The notes under the pieces were generated by a model, which was not told the origin of the DNA, ran no database searches, and was given only the letters and a program-made list of their open reading frames with translations. From Phycisphaerales bacterium (GTDB lineage: Bacteria > Planctomycetota > Phycisphaerae > Phycisphaerales > UBA1924), in the NCBI GenBank assembly GCA_016763115.1, contig JAESUL010000081.1, positions 1 through 5,508 on the forward strand: a stretch of 5,508 nt of DNA, written 5' to 3'. A program made the position numbers and the translations under genes. How positions within the stretch are numbered: position 1 is the stretch's first letter; each line of letters begins with the position of its first letter. Below are positions 1 through 4,973 of the stretch, one piece after another.

Positions 1-861
1 CCGGTGCCGATGCTCAATATCCTCAACGGCGGCAAGCACGCCGACAACACGGTCGATTTTCAGGAGTTCATGATCCAGCCCTGGGGGTTCGATGATTTCA
101 ACGAAGGATTCCGCGCGGGCGTCGAGATTTATCACCACCTCAAGGGTGTGCTGAGCAAGCGGGGGATGTCCACCGCTGTGGGCGACGAGGGCGGGTTCGC
201 GCCCAACCTCAAGGACAACGAGGACGCGCTCAAGATCATCGAAGAAGCGGTCGACAAGGCCGGGTATTCGTGGGGCGAGCAGATTTTCGTGGCTCTGGAC
301 CCCGCGACGAGCGAGCTGTGGAACGAAGCGGAGAAAGACGGCAAAGAGGGGTACAAGTTCTTCTCGAGTTCACAAGAGATCCTCTCTTCGGATGACCTGA
401 TCGCGTTGTGGGCGGACTGGTGCAACAAGTACCCGATCCGCTCGATCGAGGACGGGCTTGCTGAAAACGACTGGGCGGGTTGGGCCAAGATGACCAAGGC
501 GATCGGCGACAAGGTCCAGATCGTCGGCGATGATATATTCGTCACCAATAAGAAGTTCATCGAGCGGGGCGTGGTCGAGGGGAGCGCGAACTCGGTGCTC
601 ATCAAGGTCAACCAGATCGGGACCCTGAGCGAAACTTTCGATGCGGTCAACTTTGCGATGCGGAACGGGTACAGCTGTGTGCTGAGTCATCGTTCGGGTG
701 AAACCGAGGACTCGACCATCGCCGATATTGCGGTGGCAACCAACTGCGGGCAGATCAAGACCGGCGCACCGTGCCGATCTGATCGCAACGCGAAGTACAA
801 CCAGCTTCTTCGGATCGCCGAAGAACTCGGGGAGAACGCGATCTACGGGTCGCAAATCTGA
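1..861 (+). CDS. eno: Enolase (phosphopyruvate hydratase), C-terminal two thirds, 5' end outside window
   Basis: Enolase interconverts 2-phosphoglycerate and phosphoenolpyruvate in cytoplasmic glycolysis and gluconeogenesis, using Mg2+. The frame is open from base 1, so the start lies upstream. By comparison with the 432-residue E. coli enzyme about 140 N-terminal residues are missing; 286 are present. Counting Pro (bases 1-3) as residue 1, the catalytic residues are visible: the substrate-loop His in NGGKHADN (13), Glu in QEFM (22), Glu in VGDEGG (63), Mg ligands Asp100 (ALDPA), Glu150 (SIEDG) and Asp177 (VGDD), the catalytic base Lys202 (IKVNQ), His230-Arg231-Ser232 (SHRSGETED) and Lys253 (IKTGAP). 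None is lost, so the enzyme should be active. The gene ends with TGA 12 bases before the M50 protease gene, which suggests co-transcription. Family assignment is secure. Confidence 0.98.
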   Translation, partial: PVPMLNILNGGKHADNTVDFQEFMIQPWGFDDFNEGFRAGVEIYHHLKGVLSKRGMSTAVGDEGGFAPNLKDNEDALKIIEEAVDKAGYSWGEQIFVALDPATSELWNEAEKDGKEGYKFFSSSQEILSSDDLIALWADWCNKYPIRSIEDGLAENDWAGWAKMTKAIGDKVQIVGDDIFVTNKKFIERGVVEGSANSVLIKVNQIGTLSETFDAVNFAMRNGYSCVLSHRSGETEDSTIADIAVATNCGQIKTGAPCRSDRNAKYNQLLRIAEELGENAIYGSQI

Positions 862-873
862 GGCAACACACCG

Positions 874-1926
874 ATGAGCACCCCGAGCGGGATCGACGGA
901 CCATCCAAAGCACGCGCGATCCTCGCGCGGGTCTTTGGTGAGGGCGAGAACCCGCTCGCGTGGGGATTGCCCATCGGGCGAGTTATGGGCGTGCGGGTGC
1001 GGGTGCATCTGGTTTTTATACTCTTTGTGCTCGGGGTGCTGATCTTCACCCTTCCGGGCAACCAAATGGGCGTGGTGTTTGTGCTGCCGATGCTTGTGGC
1101 GTTGTGCGTGCTCGTTCTTGCGCACGAACTGGGTCATGTTATTGTGTGCAAACGCCTTGGCGGGACGGTGGACGAGATCATGCTCTGGCCGTTGGGCGGG
1201 TTGCTGGAAACCAATCCGCCGCACACGCCGGGGGCGATGATCCGGACCGCTCTGGGCGGGGTGATGGTCAATGCGATATTGGTGCCTGTCTTTGGTGGCT
1301 TGGTGTTTGTGCTCAGCGGGTCATTGGAGGCGTTGGTCTTCAACCCGCTTTCGATCGCGTCGCAGATTGGAGAGATCCAACTCCGAGGGGGCTCATCGCC
1401 TTGGTGGTTTGTTGGCATCTGGTCGTTCCATGTAGTAAATCTGTTGATCTTGGGGGCGAACCTATTGCTCCCGATGTTCCCTCTTGATGCCGGGCAGATT
1501 TTGCAGGGGGTGCTCTGGAAATCGAGGGGGTCGACGCGAGCATTGTGGATCGCGGTGCATGTTGGGCTGGCGGTTGCAGCGGGCTTGGCGTTTGTCGGGG
1601 TGATGATGGGCGATGGGAAGGTGCTCCTTGCGCTCGGGGTGTTCGGGGGGTTGGTGTGCGTGGGTAAGCGGAGGCAACTCCAGTTTTTGCAGTACGCCGA
1701 GATGATCCCCGGATACCAGGCCGATCTGCCCGTCGATGTGCCTGTTGGGGGTGAGGAATCGGGTGAGGATGTGGATTCAACGGTCGATACAACCGAGGTT
1801 GATCGGATTCTTGCCAAGATTTCAAGCCAAGGAATTGGGGCAATATCCAAGTCCGAGCGGCGGATGCTCAAGCAGGCCACCGAAATAAGCCGAAAATCGG
1901 AAGACGGCGAGCAGTTTTCCGAGTAA
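874..1926 (+). CDS. Site-2 protease-like (peptidase family M50) membrane zinc metalloprotease with C-terminal tail module
   Basis: This 350-residue protein is an integral membrane protein. The zinc motif HELGH (His84, Glu85, His88) lies in a hydrophobic segment at about 66-93. A second family signature, N-x3-P-x2-PLDAG (Asn196, Pro200, Asp205), supplies the third zinc ligand; the common form is PLDGG, so Gly to Ala is a mild variant. Other hydrophobic stretches are at about 45-61, 126-149, 178-200 and 223-262. Together these indicate intramembrane cleavage of membrane proteins. There is no PDZ domain. An acidic linker (about 288-308) leads to a 30-residue tail (309-336) also present in the rhomboid encoded next. 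GAGG at 860-863, overlapping the eno stop codon, sits 10 bases before the ATG and supports this start. Substrate is unknown. Family call is firm; specific function is not. Confidence 0.93.
   Translation: MSTPSGIDGPSKARAILARVFGEGENPLAWGLPIGRVMGVRVRVHLVFILFVLGVLIFTLPGNQMGVVFVLPMLVALCVLVLAHELGHVIVCKRLGGTVDEIMLWPLGGLLETNPPHTPGAMIRTALGGVMVNAILVPVFGGLVFVLSGSLEALVFNPLSIASQIGEIQLRGGSSPWWFVGIWSFHVVNLLILGANLLLPMFPLDAGQILQGVLWKSRGSTRALWIAVHVGLAVAAGLAFVGVMMGDGKVLLALGVFGGLVCVGKRRQLQFLQYAEMIPGYQADLPVDVPVGGEESGEDVDSTVDTTEVDRILAKISSQGIGAISKSERRMLKQATEISRKSEDGEQFSE
1798..1818 (+). repeat. Copy 1 of a 21-base coding repeat starting the shared tail module
   Basis: These 21 bases encode V-D-R-I-L-A-K at residues 309-315 of the M50 protease. 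They match bases 2782-2802 of the rhomboid gene at 20 of 21 positions, in the same frame; the only difference changes GCC (Ala) to GAC (Asp). Codons GTT, ATT and CTT, not the usual choice in this GC-rich DNA, are shared by both copies. Confidence 0.85.
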
Positions 1927-1953
1927 GAAGCGATAGGCAGGGGCAGCATTCCG

Positions 1954-2880
1954 ATGGGTATCCAAGACCGAGATTACAACCGATCAAGCTATGGCATCGG
2001 CGGAAACCAGTCCGGCGGCGGCGGGCGTGTCTTCATGCGCAACCCCGGGTGGTCGGTGACCATCTGGCTGATCGTGATCAATCTCACGATCCATTTCCTC
2101 GCGGTCATCGTCTTTGCATCCGCAGCAAACCAATCCGGGCTTCTCTATAGGCTTGGACAGTTGACGATCTTTGATGCGTTTCAGCGTCTCGAGGTCTGGC
2201 GGCTACTCACCTTTCAGTTCCTCCATGACCCCAACTCCTTGCTGCATGTCGGGTTCAATATGTTTGGGTTGTGGATCTTCGGGCCGATGGTCGAAGATTA
2301 CCTCGGACGAAAAAAGTACCTCGCGTTCTACCTGATCTGCGGGCTCAGCGGCGGGATGCTCTTCGCGGTCCTCAATGTGCTCGGAGCGTACACGCCGCTC
2401 AACTTGCTGCGTGATGGATTTCACACGCCTCTGATCGGCGCATCGGCCGGTGTGTTCGGCGTGATCATGGCGTGTGCCTTTGTGTCGCCCAATACGGTCA
2501 TCCGGCTTCTGTTCCCGCCGATCCCGCTCAAAATGCGGACGCTGGCGTATGGGTATGTCGGGCTGGCGGCGTTTAATCTGTTGATCGGGTCACGCAACGC
2601 CGGCGGCGAGGCGGCCCATATCGGAGGCGCGGTCGCCGGGTTCTTCTTTATCCGCAACTCTCACCTGCTGCTCGATTTCTTCGATGTGTTCGGCGATTCA
2701 CGCAAGGGCAAATCAAAGCGCAAGCGATCACGAGGTCCCAAGCCAAAGAAATACGACAAGGGTGTCCCGTCGGATGAAGATGTTGATCGGATTCTTGACA
2801 AGGTCAGCCGCGAGGGGCTGGGGAGCCTGAGCGAGAAGGAAAAGAAGTCTCTCAACAAAGCGAGCAAGGGCGAAGATTAG
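1954..2880 (+). CDS. Rhomboid family intramembrane serine protease with C-terminal tail module
   Basis: Rhomboids cut transmembrane segments inside the membrane with a Ser-His dyad. In this 308-residue protein the nucleophile is Ser164 in GASAG and the base is His222 in AHIGG. The oxyanion-side motif HVGFN (His98, Asn102) and the loop-1 WR pair (Trp82-Arg83) are also present. Hydrophobic segments lie at about 34-56, 94-112, 122-144, 158-177, 193-211 and 217-234, fitting the six-helix core. A Gly/Ser-rich N-terminus (11-24) precedes the core. After it come a strongly basic linker (249-268) and a tail (277-304) like that of the upstream M50 protease; it resembles the short domain at the end of Bacteroidota rhomboids that I recall as DUF6576. 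AGGGG at 1939-1943, 10 bases before the ATG, supports the start. The gap to the M50 gene is 27 bases, so the two are probably in one operon. Substrates are unknown. Confidence 0.96.
   Translation: MGIQDRDYNRSSYGIGGNQSGGGGRVFMRNPGWSVTIWLIVINLTIHFLAVIVFASAANQSGLLYRLGQLTIFDAFQRLEVWRLLTFQFLHDPNSLLHVGFNMFGLWIFGPMVEDYLGRKKYLAFYLICGLSGGMLFAVLNVLGAYTPLNLLRDGFHTPLIGASAGVFGVIMACAFVSPNTVIRLLFPPIPLKMRTLAYGYVGLAAFNLLIGSRNAGGEAAHIGGAVAGFFFIRNSHLLLDFFDVFGDSRKGKSKRKRSRGPKPKKYDKGVPSDEDVDRILDKVSREGLGSLSEKEKKSLNKASKGED
2782..2802 (+). repeat. Copy 2 of the 21-base coding repeat starting the shared tail module
   Basis: Encodes V-D-R-I-L-D-K at residues 277-283 of the rhomboid. It matches 1798-1818 in the M50 gene except for one base. 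Downstream the two tails diverge at DNA level but remain alignable as protein (conserved G-x-G, S, E, L and A positions). Confidence 0.85.
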
Positions 2881-2973
2881 GATCTTCAGTAGAACGGGCT
2901 TCCAGCCCGTTTCTTCATTGTGGTTTTTGTCGATGAACAAGAAACGGGCTGGAAGCCCGTTCTACTGAGGGTC
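2881..2973. repeat. Long nested inverted repeat, paired REP/BIME-like element
   Basis: Bases 2886-2915 are the exact reverse complement of 2939-2968. With G-T wobbles the stem extends to 2881-2915 / 2939-2973, starting directly after the rhomboid stop codon. The spacer is 23 bases (2916-2938) and can itself pair weakly (2916-2920 with 2931-2935). Each arm also contains a hairpin of its own: 8-bp stem AACGGGCT / AGCCCGTT with a three-base loop, at 2893-2911 and 2943-2961. The DNA can thus form one long hairpin or two short ones, as in paired REP units. I recall this palindrome core as frequent between genes of planctomycetes. There is no T-run after either stem, so it is not a classical intrinsic terminator, though it could limit transcription or protect the 3' end of the upstream message. 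A non-autonomous mobile element is an alternative. Confidence 0.9.
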
Positions 2974-2991
2974 TTCTCGCACTGATGGCGG

Positions 2992-3000
2992 TGCTATCTT
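2992..3000 (+). promoter_or_regulatory. Candidate extended -10 promoter element for tgt, possibly giving a leaderless mRNA
   Basis: TGCTATCTT fits the TG-n-TATnnT extended -10 pattern. It ends 6 bases before the tgt ATG, so transcription from it would begin at or very near the A of the start codon. No convincing -35 hexamer lies 16-18 bases upstream. The absence of a Shine-Dalgarno-like purine tract within 15 bases of the ATG agrees with leaderless initiation. This is a motif match only and remains tentative. Confidence 0.3.
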
Positions 3001-3006
3001 TCCCCG

Positions 3007-4272
3007 ATGCCAACGCCGCTTACATTTACCATCGAAGCAAGATCAGGAAATGCCCGCACCGGAAGGGTCGAGACGCCCCACGGCGGGTTCGACACTCCCG
3101 CATTCATGCCCGTGGGCACGCGAGGAACCGTCAAGGGGATCCTGCCTCACCATGTCGCCCAAGGCGGGGCCCAGATCCTGCTCAACAACACCTACCACCT
3201 CATGCTCCGCCCGGGCAGCAAACTCATCCAAAAAATGGGAGGCGTGCACAAGTTCATGAACTGGAACGGGCCAATCCTCACCGACTCGGGTGGGTACCAG
3301 GCGTATTCGATGGCGGACATCAACGCGATCGACGAGGACGGCGTCTCGTTCCGTTCGTACCTCAACGGCGATCTGATCCGCATGAACCCAGAGATCGCGA
3401 TGAAGGTTCAGAACGAGTTGGGCCCGGACATCATGATGGCGTTTGATGATTGTCCGCCTTCGATTGACCCGAGCACCGGGCACGCCACCCAGCCACGCCT
3501 CGCGGCAGCGACCAAACGCGACACCAAAAAACGAACCAAGTACGACCACGATGCCCGTTTAGAGATCGCCAATGAGCGCACGGTCCGGTGGCTCGAGCGG
3601 TGCAAGGTTGCCCACGCCCGCCCCGATGAGCAGAGCCTGTTCGGGATCGTGCAAGGCGGAACGGACCTTGCTCGGCGGGATTGGTCGGTCGAGCGGGTGT
3701 GCAACATTGATCTGCCCGGGTACGCCATCGGAGGCGTTGCGGTGGGAGAGACCTCCGACGACATCGCCCGGGTGGTCCGCCACACCGCGCCCAAGATGCC
3801 CAAGGACAAGCCCAGGTACCTGATGGGGGTGGGGTATGAGCGTGATATGGTTGCGGCGGTGATGGCGGGGGTCGATATGTTCGATTGCGTGCTCCCGACC
3901 CGCAATGGTCGCAACGCCAATGCATTCACAAGTGAGCCGGGTCACAATGGGCAGATCCGGATTCGCAATGCCCGGTTTGTGGATGATCCGCTGCCGATCG
4001 AGCCGGGGTGTGATTGTCAGGCGTGCGCGCCGGCATTGCACGGATGGAGTGCTGAGGGGGGCGGGCCGTTCACGCGGGCGTATCTCAGGCATTTGTTCAA
4101 CGCGGGCGAGATGCTCGGGCCGATCTTGGTGACGCTGCACAATCTGCGGTTTTTTCAGCGATTGACCGAGGATTTGCGGGTGGCGATCCGTGAGGATGAC
4201 TGGTTGGGGTTTGTTTCTAAGCGCCCTCATCTGGACGAACTGGTGAAGGCATCGCTTGCCCAATCCCAATGA
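3007..4272 (+). CDS. tgt: tRNA-guanine(34) transglycosylase (queuine/preQ1 tRNA-ribosyltransferase)
   Basis: Tgt exchanges guanine-34 of tRNAs with GUN anticodons for a 7-deazaguanine base (preQ1 in most bacteria), a late step in queuosine synthesis. Of 421 residues, visible sites are Asp93 in TDSGGYQ, Asp147 in FDDC, Gln216 in GIVQGG, the pocket loop GGVAVGE (242-248), the nucleophile Asp293 in MFDCVLPTR, and zinc ligands Cys335, Cys337, Cys340 and His378. Val246 matches the Val typical of bacterial enzymes where eukaryotes have Gly, suggesting preQ1 use. Variants are Tyr97 for Phe, and FDDCPP for the usual FDECTP. Compared with E. coli and Zymomonas enzymes there is an extra stretch of about 22 residues near 152-195 and about 12 residues between the zinc cysteines and His378. 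The ATG at 3007 fits the family N-terminus, but no Shine-Dalgarno site precedes it. yajC and secD follow, a widespread gene order; queA is not in view. Confidence 0.97.
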   Translation: MPTPLTFTIEARSGNARTGRVETPHGGFDTPAFMPVGTRGTVKGILPHHVAQGGAQILLNNTYHLMLRPGSKLIQKMGGVHKFMNWNGPILTDSGGYQAYSMADINAIDEDGVSFRSYLNGDLIRMNPEIAMKVQNELGPDIMMAFDDCPPSIDPSTGHATQPRLAAATKRDTKKRTKYDHDARLEIANERTVRWLERCKVAHARPDEQSLFGIVQGGTDLARRDWSVERVCNIDLPGYAIGGVAVGETSDDIARVVRHTAPKMPKDKPRYLMGVGYERDMVAAVMAGVDMFDCVLPTRNGRNANAFTSEPGHNGQIRIRNARFVDDPLPIEPGCDCQACAPALHGWSAEGGGPFTRAYLRHLFNAGEMLGPILVTLHNLRFFQRLTEDLRVAIREDDWLGFVSKRPHLDELVKASLAQSQ

Positions 4273-4281
4273 GTGATTTGG

Positions 4282-4369
4282 GCCCGGAATTCCGGGCTGG
4301 CTGCCCGCAAAGCGGGTGCAGGGGTCCTAGGATCCCCGCTCACTGAAATAAGCATCCCGCGAAGGGGTG
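4282..4369 (+). other. Run of four hairpins in the tgt-yajC gap, candidate structured leader of yajC
   Basis: Within the 112-base gap four potential hairpins follow one another. First, a perfect 16-base palindrome at 4282-4297 (GCCCGG-AATT-CCGGGC). Second, 4301-4321, where CTGCCCGC pairs with GCGG and GCAG around an AAA loop, with GT bulged. Third, 4321-4337, GGGG...CCCC closed over TCCTAGGA with one bulged T. Fourth, 4353-4369, CATCCC pairing with GGGGTG across GCGAA, just before the yajC ribosome-binding site. An alternative pairing of AGCGGG (4311-4316) with CCCGCT (4335-4340) would exclude hairpins two and three. No T-run follows any stem, so a simple terminator is not evident. I recognise no known RNA family; it could be a cis-regulatory leader, an mRNA processing site or a decayed repeat. 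Confidence 0.45.
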
Positions 4370-4370
4370 G

Positions 4371-4375
4371 AAAGG
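4371..4375 (+). promoter_or_regulatory. Ribosome-binding site that selects the yajC start
   Basis: AAAGG ends 9 bases before the ATG at 4385, a normal Shine-Dalgarno spacing. It therefore favours 4385 over the in-frame GTG at 4367, which would lie upstream of this site and inside the fourth hairpin. A nearer ATG at 4377 opens only a three-codon frame and is one base from the site, too close for it. Confidence 0.6.
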
Positions 4376-4384
4376 CATGATCGA

Positions 4385-4858
4385 ATGAATACTCCCATCT
4401 TGACGATGTGGTCCGCACCTGTACTTGCGCAGGCGGACCGGGTGATCGGCGACCCCGTAGCGGGCGGCGGGGACACCGCCGTTGTTGGTGCTGATGGCGC
4501 TCAAGGCGGCGGGGGGACTGGCGGGAACGGCAGTCCATTCGGCGGCAGCTTCTTTATCATCATTATGGTGATGATGGTGGGCATGATTCTGATGACTTCG
4601 TTGTCGGGACGCAAAGAGAAGAAACGCCGGGCCGCTTTGCTGAGTGCAATCGGCAAACGCGACAAGGTGCAGACCTCGAGCGGGATCATCGGGACGATCA
4701 TCGAGATCAAGGGCGATGAACTTTTAATCGAGACGGACCGGGCATCGAACTCGCGTCTGCGCATTGCTCGTGGCTCGATCCAGCAGGTGCTGCGTTCGGA
4801 GTCCAAGCCCGAGGTTGAGGAAGACGATTACGCCGTCAACGGCGTAGATGAAAATTAG
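4385..4858 (+). CDS. yajC: Sec translocon accessory subunit YajC
   Basis: YajC is a small inner-membrane protein that associates with SecD and SecF at the SecYEG protein export channel. This protein of 157 residues has a long N-terminal part (1-54) rich in Gly, Ala and Asp, a single strongly hydrophobic segment (about 55-73), then the basic stretch GRKEKKRR (75-82) and the conserved soluble domain with KVQTSSGIIGTI (94-105) and a beta-rich stretch to about 136. The C-terminus is acidic. YajC is usually about 85-110 residues, so the N-terminal extension is unusual; its first 16 residues are mildly hydrophobic and might be a weak signal-like segment. The start at 4385 follows the AAAGG site. 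Identity is supported by the secD gene 115 bases downstream and tgt upstream, the classical order. Confidence 0.92.
   Translation: MNTPILTMWSAPVLAQADRVIGDPVAGGGDTAVVGADGAQGGGGTGGNGSPFGGSFFIIIMVMMVGMILMTSLSGRKEKKRRAALLSAIGKRDKVQTSSGIIGTIIEIKGDELLIETDRASNSRLRIARGSIQQVLRSESKPEVEEDDYAVNGVDEN
4829..4846. repeat. 8-bp inverted repeat at the 3' end of yajC
   Basis: TACGCCGT at 4829-4836 pairs perfectly with ACGGCGTA at 4839-4846, leaving two bases between; in RNA it would fold as a 7-bp stem with a four-base loop. It lies inside the last codons of yajC and 10 bases before the stop codon. No T-run follows. It may be chance in GC-rich coding DNA, or a pause or mRNA-stability hairpin between yajC and secD. 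Confidence 0.35.
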
Positions 4859-4901
4859 ACAGAATAAACAGACGAAAAATATTCGAGCACGAACACCAAC
4901 G

Positions 4902-4949
4902 CGGGGCGACCCGATTTGAACGCACGGTTGCATCTCTCAATGGGATGCA
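4902..4949 (+). other. Two small hairpins in the yajC-secD gap
   Basis: The 115-base gap holds CGGG / CCCG closed by the tetraloop GCGA of the GNRA class (4902-4913), then TGCATC / GATGCA (4929-4934 / 4944-4949) with a nine-base loop. The second ends 11 bases before the GAGG ribosome-binding site of secD (4961-4964). An A-rich stretch at 4864-4882 precedes them. No clear promoter was found. The stems are short, so function is speculative. Confidence 0.35.
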
Positions 4950-4973
4950 GATCCGTTGACGAGGTTTACACAC

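Noticed and set aside
370..1224. Long minus-strand open frame of 284 codons
   Set aside because: It lies opposite eno and the M50 gene, whose protein families are certain; its product is rich in His, Arg and Pro with no recognisable domain, as expected for an antisense frame in GC-rich DNA.
2728..2940. Minus-strand 70-codon frame covering the inverted repeat
   Set aside because: Its first part is simply translated repeat DNA and the remainder is antisense to the rhomboid tail, so it is not a credible gene.
2886..2968. Inverted repeat as a classical intrinsic terminator
   Set aside because: Neither the long stem nor the inner hairpins is followed by a T-run; the T-rich bases (2923-2929) lie in the loop instead.
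3001..3060. preQ1 riboswitch for tgt
   Set aside because: The region just before tgt shows no preQ1 aptamer-like pseudoknot or A-rich tail, and a leader there would be nearly absent if transcription starts close to the ATG.
2985..3446. Plus-strand 153-codon frame overlapping the start of tgt
   Set aside because: It is an out-of-frame shadow of tgt, rich in Arg, His and Pro, with no family match.
3559..4269. Minus-strand open frame of 236 codons opposite tgt
   Set aside because: The tgt frame has every catalytic and zinc residue; the opposite frame shows no family features and no ribosome-binding site.
4367..4384. GTG at 4367 as the yajC start
   Set aside because: It is in frame but lies upstream of the AAAGG site and inside a hairpin; ATG 4385 has correct spacing.
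4855..4885. Possible promoter for secD (TTAGAC ... TATTCG)
   Set aside because: Both hexamers are poor matches and the spacing is 19 bases; nothing separates it from background.
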